From positions 2,046,001 through 2,110,000 of the forward strand of contig CAWJKY010000003.1 of assembly GCA_963843565.1 (NCBI GenBank): a DNA stretch of 64,000 nt, in the 5' to 3' direction. The stretch's first letter is position 1; every line of letters begins with the position of its first letter. Source of the stretch: DASZQY01 sp963843565. GTDB taxonomy: Bacteria > Pseudomonadota > Alphaproteobacteria > Rhizobiales > Kaistiaceae. The notes under the pieces were generated by a model. The model searched no databases. It had not been told where the DNA came from and saw only the letters and a list, made by a program, of their open reading frames with translations. Below are positions 7,398 to 16,758 of the stretch, piece after piece. The translations under genes and the position numbers were made by a program.

Positions 7398-8696
7398 CTA
7401 CGGCCCGTTGGCATCGACCTTGGCCTGGATGTCGCTCGCCAGTTGATCGAGCTGCTGCTTCGGATCGGCACCGCCGGTCAGGACCGCATCGAGCGCGTTG
7501 TTGAGACCGTCGATGAGCTCCGAGTAAGCCGAGAACATCGGCGTCGTCCACGACTTCTCATGCGCCGCGATCTGGAGGAACGCGGTGAAGTGCGGGATCG
7601 AGGTGAGCTCAGGATCGACGAGCAGCGACTTCAGCTGCGGCACGCTCGAGTTCTGAAGGATCATGACCTTCGAGGCATCGTCGGTCATCAGGTACATGCC
7701 GAACTTCGCCGACTCCTCCTTGTGCTTGGAACCCGACATGATCAGGAACGCGTTGCCGTTCATGAATCCCGCGCCGTAGTAGGCCGGGTCGAGCGACGGG
7801 ATCGGAGCAGTCGCGTAGTGAAGGTTGGGCGCGACCACGGGCAGATAGGCGCCCCCGGTGTTCCATTCACCATAGATGCCCATCGCCTGCTGGCCGGTGA
7901 TCAGCAGGCCCGCATCGCCGCCCGTGCGCGATGCGATCACGTTCACCATGGCGTTGTTCTTGTTGTAGGTGTCGTACCACTTCTTGAACCAGTTCAGCCA
8001 ATCGACACAGGCCCGCGAGTTGACGGTGACCTTGTTGGTGGCGTCGTCATAGAACTGGCAGTCGAAGAACGCCGAGGTTTGCTCCAGATTCTTGTAGGGA
8101 TCGTTCGGGATGAATCCCGCCCGGGCAAGGGAGCCGTCGGAGTTCCATTTGGTGAGCTTCGCGGCGTCGGCCCAGAGTTCGTCGAGGGTCTGCGGCGGCT
8201 TGTTGGGATCGAGGCCGGCCTCCTTGAACGCATCGACGTCGTAGTAGAGCGCATAGGTGTCCTGGCCGTAGGGCAGGCCGTAGAGCTTGCCCTGGTAGGT
8301 CACCCATGCCAGCGACGACGGAATGATGTCGCTGGTGTCGGCGCCGATCGACCTGAGCAGGTCGTCCAGCGGCGCAATGACACCGTCATGGGCAAAGCCG
8401 GCGACGGCGCTGTTGTCGCACATGATGACCATGTCGGGCGGGTTACCGCCCGCTGCACTGGCGACGATCTCCTCGGCCCCGATCGAACCGCCGATAGACT
8501 TCACCTGGATGTCGGGGTTGGCGGCATTCCACTTGTCGACGACCTTCTGCATCGCCGCCATCTCTGCATCGCCGCCCCAGCAATGGCGAAGCGTCAGGTT
8601 GACGGTATCGGCGGCCGCGGGGGCTGTCATGGCGATCGTCCCGCCAACCGCGAGAAGCACACCTCCCAGGGTCAGCGTTGCTAACTTGATTCGCAT
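7398..8696 (-). CDS. Sugar ABC transporter substrate-binding protein (family 1)
   Basis: A 432-residue periplasmic binding protein of the SBP_bac_1 family. The ATG at 8696 begins a clear signal peptide (positively charged start, hydrophobic core, likely cleavage after 'APAAA'), and a GGAGGGAA ribosome site precedes it. Family features include 'VNLTLRHCWGGDAEMAAMQKVVDKWNAANP', given here in parts: 'LRHCWGGDAEMAAMQ' and 'WNAANPDIQVK'; also 'YGLPYGQDTYALYYD', 'TLDELWADAAKLT' and 'GLLITGQQAMGIYGEW'. It is transcribed with the two permeases upstream of it and delivers a sugar, probably an oligosaccharide, to them. The open frame extends upstream of 8696, but only this start gives a signal peptide. 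Confidence 0.92.
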   Translation of the reverse strand: MRIKLATLTLGGVLLAVGGTIAMTAPAAADTVNLTLRHCWGGDAEMAAMQKVVDKWNAANPDIQVKSIGGSIGAEEIVASAAGGNPPDMVIMCDNSAVAGFAHDGVIAPLDDLLRSIGADTSDIIPSSLAWVTYQGKLYGLPYGQDTYALYYDVDAFKEAGLDPNKPPQTLDELWADAAKLTKWNSDGSLARAGFIPNDPYKNLEQTSAFFDCQFYDDATNKVTVNSRACVDWLNWFKKWYDTYNKNNAMVNVIASRTGGDAGLLITGQQAMGIYGEWNTGGAYLPVVAPNLHYATAPIPSLDPAYYGAGFMNGNAFLIMSGSKHKEESAKFGMYLMTDDASKVMILQNSSVPQLKSLLVDPELTSIPHFTAFLQIAAHEKSWTTPMFSAYSELIDGLNNALDAVLTGGADPKQQLDQLASDIQAKVDANGP

Positions 8697-8752
8697 GGTC
8701 TGTTCCCTCCTGTTGATAGGCGCGACTGACCGCCCCGACCGTCGGCCGGGCA

Positions 8753-9658
8753 TCAGCCCTTCTGTCCCGTGAGCGTGATTCCTTCGATGAACTTTCGCTG
8801 GGCGAAGAAGTAGAGAATGACGAGCGGCACCGAGATGAGGGCGGCGGCCGACATCGACTGCGCCCAGTCCGTCTTGTGAGCCGATTGGAAGACCTGCGCC
8901 GCCCGGGCGAGCGGGAACCGCGTCGGATCCTGGAGGTAGATGAGCGGTCCGTAGAAGTCGTTCCATTTGTCGATGAAGGTGAGCAGCCCGACCGTGATCA
9001 GCGCCGGCACGGAGAGCGGCATGACGATCTGGAACAGGATTCTCAGTTCGCTTGCTCCGTCGACGCGCGCCGCTGCGATCAGGTCTTTCGGGATGGCGAG
9101 GTAGAACTGCCGCAACAGGAAAATGAAGAAGGCGCCCGACCATGAGCCGACATAGCTGCCGAAGAAGCACGGCAGGATGAGCGGCAGGTAGGTGTTGGTG
9201 AGCCCGAGCTTGGCGAAGATCACGTAGAGCGGGATGAGCGTGACCTGGCCAGGCAGCATCATGCTGGCGAGCACGACGGCGAAGACGACGTTGCGCCCCG
9301 GCCATTTGATGATGGCAAAGCCGTACGCGACGATGCTGCACGAGAGCAGCGTGCCGATCACCGAGGGGACGGCGTAGATCAACGTGTTGAGGAGCGCCCC
9401 CAGGTAATCCATCCGGACGAACGCATCGGGGTAGTTGGCCCACACGACCGGGTCAGGCACCAGAACGGGCGGCGCGGCGATCGATTGCGCGGCGGTCTTG
9501 AGGGAAGTGCTGACCATCCAGACGAAGGGCGTCAGATAGGCAACCGACAGCGCGACCAGCGCGACGGTCGAGAGCGTGCGCGCCAGCCCAACCGGCTGGC
9601 TGTCGACGCTGCCGTCCTGACTTCGCAAACGCTCCGAGCGAAGCGACACCGTCGTCAT
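8753..9658 (-). CDS. Carbohydrate ABC transporter permease, MalG type
   Basis: A 301-residue inner-membrane protein with about six transmembrane segments. The conserved cytoplasmic EAA-type loop 'IAAARVDGASELRILFQIV' contacts the ATPase. The C-terminus 'FFAQRKFIEGITLTGQKG' is typical of MalG/CUT1 permeases. The start ATG at 9658 overlaps the stop of the preceding permease by four bases (ATGA), indicating translational coupling. It forms the importer with the neighbouring permease and the downstream binding protein. Confidence 0.93.
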   Translation of the reverse strand: MTTVSLRSERLRSQDGSVDSQPVGLARTLSTVALVALSVAYLTPFVWMVSTSLKTAAQSIAAPPVLVPDPVVWANYPDAFVRMDYLGALLNTLIYAVPSVIGTLLSCSIVAYGFAIIKWPGRNVVFAVVLASMMLPGQVTLIPLYVIFAKLGLTNTYLPLILPCFFGSYVGSWSGAFFIFLLRQFYLAIPKDLIAAARVDGASELRILFQIVMPLSVPALITVGLLTFIDKWNDFYGPLIYLQDPTRFPLARAAQVFQSAHKTDWAQSMSAAALISVPLVILYFFAQRKFIEGITLTGQKG

Positions 9659-10644
9659 TTCTCGCCCTCGTAGTAGATGTGGCCGCGCGAGACACGGAAC
9701 AGGACGAAGGTCGCGATGAGGATGACGACAAGCAGGAACCAGGCGAGCGCGGAGGCGTAGCCCATCTGGAAATAGCGGAAGGCGTTGTTGTAGAGATTCA
9801 GGCCATAGAAGAGCAGCGAGTTCTGGGTGCCGCCGACCGCGGCGGCGCTGCCGTTCGAGCTGATTCCGGCCGTGATGATGTAGGCCTGGGTGAACGACTG
9901 AAAGGCAGCGATGGCCTGCGTGATGATGTTGAACAGGATCGCCGGGCTGATCATCGGAACCGTGACGTGCCAGAAGCGCATCAGCGGACCGGCACCGTCG
10001 ATCTTGGCGGCTTCGTGCAGCGTTCGCGGAACGCCCTGCAGGGCGCCGAGATAGATGATGATGATGTCGCCGGCGCCCCATACGGCCATCAGGATGATGC
10101 CGTTCTTCGCCCACGCGGCATCGAAGAACCAGCCCGGGCCGTGAATGCCGACGAACCCCAGCAGCTGGTTCACCAGTCCATACGGCGGATTGAGCAGCCA
10201 CAGCCAAAGGAGCGAGGCGGCGACCACCGGGAAGATGACCGGCAGAAAGAAGATCGTCCGGAAGACGCCGATGCCGCGGATGCCCTTGGTGTTCAGAAGC
10301 AGCGCCACTCCAAGCGCCACGACCACCGCCAGGGGAACCCCGATCAGGGTCAGGTAGAGCGTGTTGCCCAGCGACTTCCAGAACAGCGGATCGTGGAACA
10401 TGTGCGTGTAGTTGGCCAGGCCGACCCACCGCGGCGCGTTCAGAATCTTGAAGTCGGTGAAGCTGTAGTAGAGCGAAGCAAGCATCGGATAGAACGTGAA
10501 GGCGAAGAACCCGATCAGCCACGGCGAGATGAAGGCGAGGCCGAGCAAGAGGTTGCGGCGCTCCTCGCGCGGGATGCGCGGCAGAAGCGTGCGCCGGGCG
10601 CGCTCGGTCAGTTTCGCCGTTCCATTTGGCCGCTGGTCGCTCAT
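9655..10644 (-). CDS. Carbohydrate ABC transporter permease, MalF/UgpA type
   Basis: A 329-residue inner-membrane protein. Near the N-terminus is 'LGLAFISPWLIGFFAFTFYP', the usual first segment of CUT1 sugar permeases. Several further hydrophobic segments follow, with the EAA-type loop 'TLHEAAKIDGAGPLMRFWHV' for ATPase docking. It overlaps both neighbours by four bases (GH2 gene upstream, MalG-type permease downstream), so the three genes are one transcript. No ATPase is encoded in this transcript; the MalK-type gene at 4512-5651 is the closest candidate. Confidence 0.93.
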   Translation of the reverse strand: MSDQRPNGTAKLTERARRTLLPRIPREERRNLLLGLAFISPWLIGFFAFTFYPMLASLYYSFTDFKILNAPRWVGLANYTHMFHDPLFWKSLGNTLYLTLIGVPLAVVVALGVALLLNTKGIRGIGVFRTIFFLPVIFPVVAASLLWLWLLNPPYGLVNQLLGFVGIHGPGWFFDAAWAKNGIILMAVWGAGDIIIIYLGALQGVPRTLHEAAKIDGAGPLMRFWHVTVPMISPAILFNIITQAIAAFQSFTQAYIITAGISSNGSAAAVGGTQNSLLFYGLNLYNNAFRYFQMGYASALAWFLLVVILIATFVLFRVSRGHIYYEGEK

Positions 10645-13600
10645 GGAAGCGCTCCTTCCATGAGGCGGGCACCCGGACCGACAACGCCTTCCGCGCCCGC
10701 CATCAGCGGCAGGTCACCATAGGCAAGCGCGACGCGGCCCTTCAGCGTCGTGCCGCGTTCGACGCGCTTGCCGGTCCCGAAGTGCGCGGTCCAGATGTGG
10801 TCGGTATCCAGATTGAACGGGACGCCACCGTACCAGTCGAGGACATGCAGCACGGGAACCCCGTCGACGAGAGTCGCCCGCACGTGCTGCCGGCCGTCCG
10901 AGAGAACCGACACGGATCGCCGGCCGTCGGTGACACCAGCCGCGCGGACGTTCCGCTTGGCACTGCGGTAGTCATTCGTACCGCCCGGCGTGGTGTCCTG
11001 TTCCCAGCGCTCGGCCGGCCGCAGCGGGTTCGCCGGCCCCGGCGCTGACTTCGCGTAGCCCACCGGGCGGCCGATATGGCCGGGGGAATAGACGGACCAG
11101 TCGGCTGCCCGATCCCACCAGAGGTCCGACAAGGACGCCGGCAACGCGAAGGCAAGCCCGATCTCGCGGGCGTCGAAACTCCGGTCGCCTGCGTAGGTGC
11201 AGTCGTATTCGAACACCGTTTCGCCCGCCGTGGCGCGCACGGAAAGTGTCCCGTGCCAATCTTCGCCGACAAGCGGCACCGTCAGTGTGCCGTCAGTGGT
11301 GGCGGCGGCGCGCTCCAGATCGGCGCCTGGCAGCGGAACGGGCGCCAGCGGGTGACTGGCATCCTGAACGTGGAGCCGCGGCCAGGCCCTTAACCAGGGT
11401 TCGGCACCCGACACCATGAGACGCCCGGCAGAATCCAGTTTGACGCTGTTCTGTTGGGCGCCGGCCTTGACCTCGATATGCGGGTCGATGGTCCTTCCCG
11501 GAACGTCCCAGGCGAAGGCGTCGACCAGCCAGCCCTCCGGGTGGTGAAAGGCTACCTCGACGCGGGCGGCTCCCGGATTGACCCGGAGGGCGAGCCGGCC
11601 GTTCATGCCAGGTGCGGCTTCGACACGGGCGCAAGCATCGCTTCCGGTGCCGTCGGCCACCGCGCCGACAAGCCGGACATCGAGTGAGCCGAGCGGACGG
11701 TGTGCATGCCGATTGCGGATGGTGAGCGCCAACTGCCGCCCGTCGTCGGCGAAATCCGCGACGACGATCTCGACAGGCGAATACATCTTGTGGACGTGCC
11801 ACAGCTCCGGGCGTGGTCGCCCCCACCCGTCGAGCAGGCCCCACTCGCCCTCGCCGCGGAAGACGAGACCGTCCTGCGGCGGGTGGACATCGCGGACCCG
11901 GAAGTAGTCGAGTTTGGTCAGGTGCGCCCAGTTGCCGAAACCGACGCTCTCATCGAGCGGCAGGACCCACTCATCGTCCACCGCGTTCCAGATCATCCCG
12001 CCGATCACACCGACGTCGCCCATGGCGCGGGCAAGGAACGGTCTCGTGCCGGCGACCCAGTAATCGCGCACCCCCGGGTCGACTGCGAGCATGTCGGCGT
12101 GGAGGGGGGCGCGGGCGTTGTCCTGGAAAGGTCCGAAGGTCTCGCTCAGAACGCACGGCTGATCGTAGGAGCGTAACCAGTCGAGATCCTCCTGCCAGGA
12201 GCGGTCCCAGCCGGGATAGTGATAGGTGCGAATGTCGGGCCGCTCAGCCGCGCTCATCCGGGGCAACGGGTTGGCATCGCCGAGCTGGTTGAGATCGAAG
12301 GAGAAGAGCGTCGGCCGGCTCGGGTCCATTTCCCTCACCAGCGCGAGCTGGACGTCGAAGCCCCACGCCCACTGCGTCTCGTTCGCCAGGTCCCAGAGCA
12401 GCACCGAGGGATGGCCGCGGTCGCGGGCGACGGTCTCGGCCGTGACCTCGAGCAAATAGGGAACCAGGTGGGCGGCATCGTTCGTGCGGGTCCAGCGGTG
12501 GTCGTCGAAACCGGCCGCGAAACAGATCGGCATCTGGTCGTCGACATACATGCCGAGTTCGTCGCAGAGGGCGAGCAGGCGCGGATCGGCCGGATAATGC
12601 GCGGTCCGGATGACGTTTATGTTGGCGCGGCGCAGCGCCAGCACGTCGTGCCGCAGATCTTCCTCGCGCATCGATCTTCCGGTCCGCATGCGCGCGTCAT
12701 GGCGATTGACGCCCAGCAGCCGGATCGGCGCTCCGTTGACCAGAACCTGCCGGTCCTTCACCGCGATCCGCCGAAACCCGATGCGCCGTCGGTAAACGGC
12801 GACCCGTCCGCTGGCGAGGCGCAGATGGATGTCGAGATCGTAAAGCCTGGGCATCTCAGCCGACCAGGGTTCGGCGTCGGGCACCTGCAACACCGCCTGC
12901 CGGTGCATGCTGCCGGCAGGCCCCACCTCGCCGGCGAGCGTGGTTCGATGCAACAGCCGATCGCCGTCCGACACCGAGAGCTCCAGCGTGAAGGCCTCGG
13001 CCAACGCCGCGAGGTTGACGACCTCCGTGTCGAAGCCGGCAGTGCCGACGCCGGTTTCCGGATCCCAGTCGAGTTGCACATCGGTCGGCCCGAGATGCGT
13101 CCGCGGCACCCTGAACAGGCACGCCTCGCGCCAGATCCCGAGGAGCGAGGTGTGCGCGTACCAGCTCATGTAGTCGATGACCGCATGCGGTGTGTGCTCG
13201 GTCAGGACGACCGTCAGGTGGTTCTCGCCGGATTGCACGAACGCGGTCAGGTCGACGTCGAAAGAGGTGGCACCGGCCGAATGCGTCGCGGCGTGTTTGC
13301 CGTTCAGGAACACTTCAGCCCGGCCGTATGCCCCGTCGAACCGCGCGAAGACGGCATCGCCGTCCCAGTCCGCCGGAAGCATCACCTTGCGGCGGAGCGT
13401 GGCGATGCCGCCGTCGGGAACGAGACCGTCGAAGGCAACATGACCGGGGACGCGGGTGGACGGCGCATCGCGCCAGCCCGGCGCGGCTGGATCGGGCGAG
13501 CGGCCGGGGAGGAAGTGCCAATCTCCGCCAAGGTCCAGCCGCGCCTCGCGAGCCGGCAGCTCGCGCAGGCCCTGCGCCAGCGTGCGGGTGTCGATCTCGC

Positions 13601-14207
13601 AAGAGGTGGTAAGCCCGCCCGCCGCCGTTATCTTCAGGGTCGCGTGCTGGCCATGAGGCAGGCTTTCGCGCAGCGGAATCCGGAAGACACCGCGCGCGTC
13701 GCTTTGCGCCCGAAGCGTTCCACTCGGCCAGCTGACTGCCACCTCGGCGCGCGGCACGCCGGCGTAAGCCGCGTCGCTGACGGTGCCGACAAGACCGCCT
13801 TGCGAGTCGCCGACGACGGTTAGGATCGGCGCGACCGGGACGGAGCTGAACAACCGCAGCTCGGAAACGACCGCGTCCGGCCCTTCGCGACGCGCGATCC
13901 GCAGGTCGAGGATTCCAGCTTCGACGGCGCCCGGCGGTATCGGCGCCCGGACCGTCGTGGCGCCCCCGGGAGTCAGGTGGACGACCGGTGTGAGGTCATC
14001 GCCGTTCACGACGAGAGCCAGCACGCGACGCACCGAACGCTCGCAGGCGAAGACCGCCTCCAGCTCATAGGACGCCGCGGGATCGAGGCCCTCATAACGA
14101 GCAACAACTGCGTCCGGGTCCCACGCGTGATAGCGCAAACCATCGCGCCCGAGCGCGCCCTGATCGACATCTCCCGAGGGGATGAGGCGCTTGGTGGTCG
14201 TCGTCAT
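10641..14207 (-). CDS. Large GH2-family glycoside hydrolase
   Basis: An 1188-residue enzyme with a GH2 core preceded by about 240 extra residues. The N-terminal part ('YEGLDPAASYELEAVF', then 'VSDAAYAGVPRAEVAVSW') looks like a carbohydrate-binding and an Ig/carboxypeptidase-regulatory-like module. GH2 jelly-roll and Ig domains follow ('DLGGDWHFLPG', 'VFLNGKHAATHSAGATSFDV'), then a TIM barrel with 'LLGVNRHDARMRTGRSM' and 'INVIRTAHYPADPRLL'. The predicted acid/base is Glu610 in 'DLANETQWAW' and the nucleophile Glu689 in 'CVLSETFGPF'. Specificity (beta-galactosidase, beta-mannosidase or beta-glucuronidase) cannot be fixed by eye. The start at 14207 is preferred; an upstream in-frame start would add up to 41 residues. 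It leads the ABC-importer transcript and has no clear signal peptide. Confidence 0.88.
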   Translation of the reverse strand: MTTTTKRLIPSGDVDQGALGRDGLRYHAWDPDAVVARYEGLDPAASYELEAVFACERSVRRVLALVVNGDDLTPVVHLTPGGATTVRAPIPPGAVEAGILDLRIARREGPDAVVSELRLFSSVPVAPILTVVGDSQGGLVGTVSDAAYAGVPRAEVAVSWPSGTLRAQSDARGVFRIPLRESLPHGQHATLKITAAGGLTTSCEIDTRTLAQGLRELPAREARLDLGGDWHFLPGRSPDPAAPGWRDAPSTRVPGHVAFDGLVPDGGIATLRRKVMLPADWDGDAVFARFDGAYGRAEVFLNGKHAATHSAGATSFDVDLTAFVQSGENHLTVVLTEHTPHAVIDYMSWYAHTSLLGIWREACLFRVPRTHLGPTDVQLDWDPETGVGTAGFDTEVVNLAALAEAFTLELSVSDGDRLLHRTTLAGEVGPAGSMHRQAVLQVPDAEPWSAEMPRLYDLDIHLRLASGRVAVYRRRIGFRRIAVKDRQVLVNGAPIRLLGVNRHDARMRTGRSMREEDLRHDVLALRRANINVIRTAHYPADPRLLALCDELGMYVDDQMPICFAAGFDDHRWTRTNDAAHLVPYLLEVTAETVARDRGHPSVLLWDLANETQWAWGFDVQLALVREMDPSRPTLFSFDLNQLGDANPLPRMSAAERPDIRTYHYPGWDRSWQEDLDWLRSYDQPCVLSETFGPFQDNARAPLHADMLAVDPGVRDYWVAGTRPFLARAMGDVGVIGGMIWNAVDDEWVLPLDESVGFGNWAHLTKLDYFRVRDVHPPQDGLVFRGEGEWGLLDGWGRPRPELWHVHKMYSPVEIVVADFADDGRQLALTIRNRHAHRPLGSLDVRLVGAVADGTGSDACARVEAAPGMNGRLALRVNPGAARVEVAFHHPEGWLVDAFAWDVPGRTIDPHIEVKAGAQQNSVKLDSAGRLMVSGAEPWLRAWPRLHVQDASHPLAPVPLPGADLERAAATTDGTLTVPLVGEDWHGTLSVRATAGETVFEYDCTYAGDRSFDAREIGLAFALPASLSDLWWDRAADWSVYSPGHIGRPVGYAKSAPGPANPLRPAERWEQDTTPGGTNDYRSAKRNVRAAGVTDGRRSVSVLSDGRQHVRATLVDGVPVLHVLDWYGGVPFNLDTDHIWTAHFGTGKRVERGTTLKGRVALAYGDLPLMAGAEGVVGPGARLMEGALP

Positions 14208-14678
14208 GTGCGGGCTTTGGAGTTCAAGTCCACACTGATCTAGCGCGGCCAGAAACTGGCACTGACCCTGGGGCATGACGGACACTCTAGGGCCGGGCAA
14301 CGGGCAAAGCCCGTTCCGTGCATTGCGCACGGCACGGGTCGCCAGGACCGCCAGAACCGAAAGAGTGCTGCAAGCGCATGTGCTTCCCCTTCACCGCGCT
14401 CTCCCAAGGCCAGGGGCTTTTGGGAACGTTCAAAACCGTCGCACCCGGATGGACGACCAGCAAGGACCAGTGTTGGAGGACTTGATGGGGCCAGTCCCTT
14501 GTGCGGAGCGGTGGCGTCGGCGGGCGCCATCCAGCGGGAGATCGGCCGTCACCGGGCCTTCGCGCGGAAGACTCTGGCTCATCGATCGGACGCCGGCGTG
14601 GCGCGCGGCAGGGACCGGCACCGACGACCGCGCGTGACGCTGAAACGGCGCTCCTGGCGCGCATCACCCGAGAGGCGG
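14208..14678. other. 471-base gap upstream of the GH2 operon
   Basis: No convincing gene is seen on either strand. It should contain the promoter of the GH2/ABC transcript. It includes a perfect hairpin AACGGGC-AAA-GCCCGTT at 14299-14315. No terminator with a T-tract is visible after the SIS gene that ends at 14679. Confidence 0.5.
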
Positions 14679-15740
14679 CTACTCGATGGTGGTGATCTTT
14701 GCCGCGTTGAGGAACTGCGCCGGCTCGAACCCGCGCGCGATCGCCAGCGGCACCTGCATCACTTGAATCGGGACGATGTTGACGAGGGGCAGGCAACTCT
14801 CGTCGCATTCCGGAATGTCGATGACGAACTCACCGTCCCGCCCTTCGCGGTCGGTGCGGCCCGCGCCAACCCACGCACAACGGCCGTCACGGTCGAGGAT
14901 CGCATCGGCCAGGCGTCGATCAAGGGTTGCCACGTCAGGGTCGGGACTTTGGAAGACGATGCTTCGGAAACCTTGCCGGACGAGTTCCATCGGCCCGTGC
15001 CGGAACTGGCCGCCCGAGTGCGACAGGCAGGGCAACTTGGAGGCCTCCTGGGTGAGCAGGGCGCCCATCATGGCCGAGGCGAGATTGCCACCGCGCCCGA
15101 CGAAGGTGATCGGCGCTTCGTGGCCGAGGAACGCGACGAGCTCACCGGCCATCGCTTGCCAGCCCGCGAGGTGGCGATCGAGGGTGCCGGCTGCCTGCTC
15201 GATTGCGCCAGCCTGGGCCCGAACGTCCTCGCCGAGGAGCGCCGATGAAACCAGCGCCAGGGCAGCGAGGCCGGCGGTGTAGGTCTTGGTCGATGCGGTG
15301 CGCTCCGGCCCGGCGTCGGTGCGGATGGCGATGTCCGCCCAGTCGGCGAGTGTGCTTGCACCGAAGTTGGTAATCGCCAATGATACCCGCGGCCGCGCGA
15401 CCGCGTGACAGAGCCGGACCAGTTCGGCGCTCTCGCCGGACTGCGAGACGGCGATGAGGAGAGTCCGTTCGTCAACAAGGGCCTGGGCCTGCTGCACCAG
15501 TTCGGAGCAATCCCATAGCGAGATCGGGATCGCAGCTTGCCGGCTGAGCTTGATGAGCGTCGGGTAGAGGCTGTGCAGCGACCCGCCCATGCCGGTCAGC
15601 ACGACCCGGCCGACCGCGCCGCTGTCCATGAGGGTCCGGACCCTGGCCAACTCCGCGCCATGGCTCGCTGCAAAACGGCCGGCCAGTGCCGCGAGAACAA
15701 GCGGCTGCTGGCAGATTTCCTCAACGTACGTCTGGCTCAT
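14679..15740 (-). CDS. SIS-domain sugar isomerase/deaminase-like protein
   Basis: A 353-residue protein with two sugar-isomerase (SIS) domains. The first shows 'VVLTGMGGSLHSLYP' and the phosphosugar-binding 'LLIAVSQSGESAEL'. The second has 'ITFVGRGGNLASAMMGALLT' and 'SGGQFRHGPMELV', which is typical of GlmS-isomerase, AgaS and FrlB-like proteins. Members act on phosphorylated amino sugars or fructosamines as isomerases, deaminases or deglycases. The gene overlaps the ROK gene upstream by four bases, so kinase and isomerase are co-translated: a sugar would be phosphorylated by ROK and then isomerised or deaminated here (inference). The glutaminase domain of GlmS is absent, arguing against a biosynthetic role. 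Confidence 0.85.
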   Translation of the reverse strand: MSQTYVEEICQQPLVLAALAGRFAASHGAELARVRTLMDSGAVGRVVLTGMGGSLHSLYPTLIKLSRQAAIPISLWDCSELVQQAQALVDERTLLIAVSQSGESAELVRLCHAVARPRVSLAITNFGASTLADWADIAIRTDAGPERTASTKTYTAGLAALALVSSALLGEDVRAQAGAIEQAAGTLDRHLAGWQAMAGELVAFLGHEAPITFVGRGGNLASAMMGALLTQEASKLPCLSHSGGQFRHGPMELVRQGFRSIVFQSPDPDVATLDRRLADAILDRDGRCAWVGAGRTDREGRDGEFVIDIPECDESCLPLVNIVPIQVMQVPLAIARGFEPAQFLNAAKITTIE

Positions 15741-16714
15741 CCCTTCGCTCTCGCTCCCGGCAAGAAGAGGGCAACCGCCCCGCGCCCGGCCGCCGCATCG
15801 TAAACGTCGGAGAAGTAGATCGCCTCGGGCGGCCGGCGATTCTTGATCCTGCCTCGCTCGGCGGCTTCGTTCAGCGGCGCCTCGAGGAACGGACGAAGAC
15901 GGCTCGCGCCGCCGCCAATGCAGATGACATCGGGGGCAAAGACGTTGATGTAGCTCGCCAAGCCCTGGCCAAGGAAGGTGCCCGCGCGGGCGAGGATGGA
16001 GAGCGTCGCGGCATCGCCGCCAGCCGCGAGCCGGGCAAGGTCCGCCCCGGTGATCGCCTGACCGCCGCGACGCAGTTTGCCGAGCGGCGAGTCGGGATCG
16101 CGCGCGCCGGTCTCCGCGGCGATTTCCGCGATGGCCACGCCCGAAGCCACCGATTCAAGACATCCCCGGCAGCCCAGGCGGCACGAGCGCCCGCCGCCAG
16201 GATCGACGACGATGTGTCCGGCATCGCCCAGCGTGCCGCCGACGAGGTCGACCGGCTTGCCGTCGTCGAGCAGGGCAACGCCGATCCCGGTTCCAAGCGT
16301 GACCATCATGAAGCGAGTGGCGGCGCGCCACGGCCCGAAGGCCCATTCCCCGAGCGCCGCGAGGTTTGCGTCATTCTCCAGTCGAACAGCACAGCCAAGG
16401 CGCCTCTCGAAGGTGCCGACGAGATCGACCCCATCGAGCATTGGCACGTTGCTGTTCAAGGAAGCGCGCCGATCCGGAGACAGGTGCCCAGGCACACCGA
16501 TGGCGAGACCCGCGAGAGATCGCCTTGCGGATGGCGCCGCCAAAGCCTGGGCACGTTGGCCGATCTCGGCGAGCAGGGCGTCGCTGCCAAACGCGGGCAC
16601 ATCCTCCACCGTGTCCGCCCGCAGCACCTCGCCGCTGTGCGCGACCCAAGCCAACTTGACGCTCCCGCCGCCGATGTCCACTGAGATAACCGTGGCATCG
16701 CCGGTTGCGCTCAT
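15737..16714 (-). CDS. ROK-family sugar kinase
   Basis: A 325-residue ROK protein without an N-terminal DNA-binding domain, hence a kinase rather than a repressor. The phosphate loop is 'SVDIGGGSVKLAWV' (usual form DIGGTxxK; here a Gly/Ser variant). 'RLENDANLAALGEWAFG' and 'VTLGTGIGVALL' follow. The zinc/substrate motif 'GHIVVDPGGGRSCRLGCRG' is intact, with His and three Cys. Substrates in this family are hexoses or N-acetylhexosamines. It is coupled to the SIS protein and divergent from an alpha/beta hydrolase 44 bases away. Confidence 0.88.
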   Translation of the reverse strand: MSATGDATVISVDIGGGSVKLAWVAHSGEVLRADTVEDVPAFGSDALLAEIGQRAQALAAPSARRSLAGLAIGVPGHLSPDRRASLNSNVPMLDGVDLVGTFERRLGCAVRLENDANLAALGEWAFGPWRAATRFMMVTLGTGIGVALLDDGKPVDLVGGTLGDAGHIVVDPGGGRSCRLGCRGCLESVASGVAIAEIAAETGARDPDSPLGKLRRGGQAITGADLARLAAGGDAATLSILARAGTFLGQGLASYINVFAPDVICIGGGASRLRPFLEAPLNEAAERGRIKNRRPPEAIYFSDVYDAAAGRGAVALFLPGARAKG

Positions 16715-16758
16715 TCTTCAACCCACGCGACACCAGCCGTGAAAGGCCCCGGACCGCC

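Noticed and set aside
8697..9443. A 249-codon N-terminal extension of the sugar-binding protein
   Set aside because: It overlaps the MalG-type permease in another frame and has no signal peptide; the ATG at 8696 gives a perfect one.
14287..14808. - strand 173-codon frame in the gap before the GH2 operon
   Set aside because: Arginine/proline-rich, no ribosome site, overlaps the end of the SIS gene; treated as non-coding.
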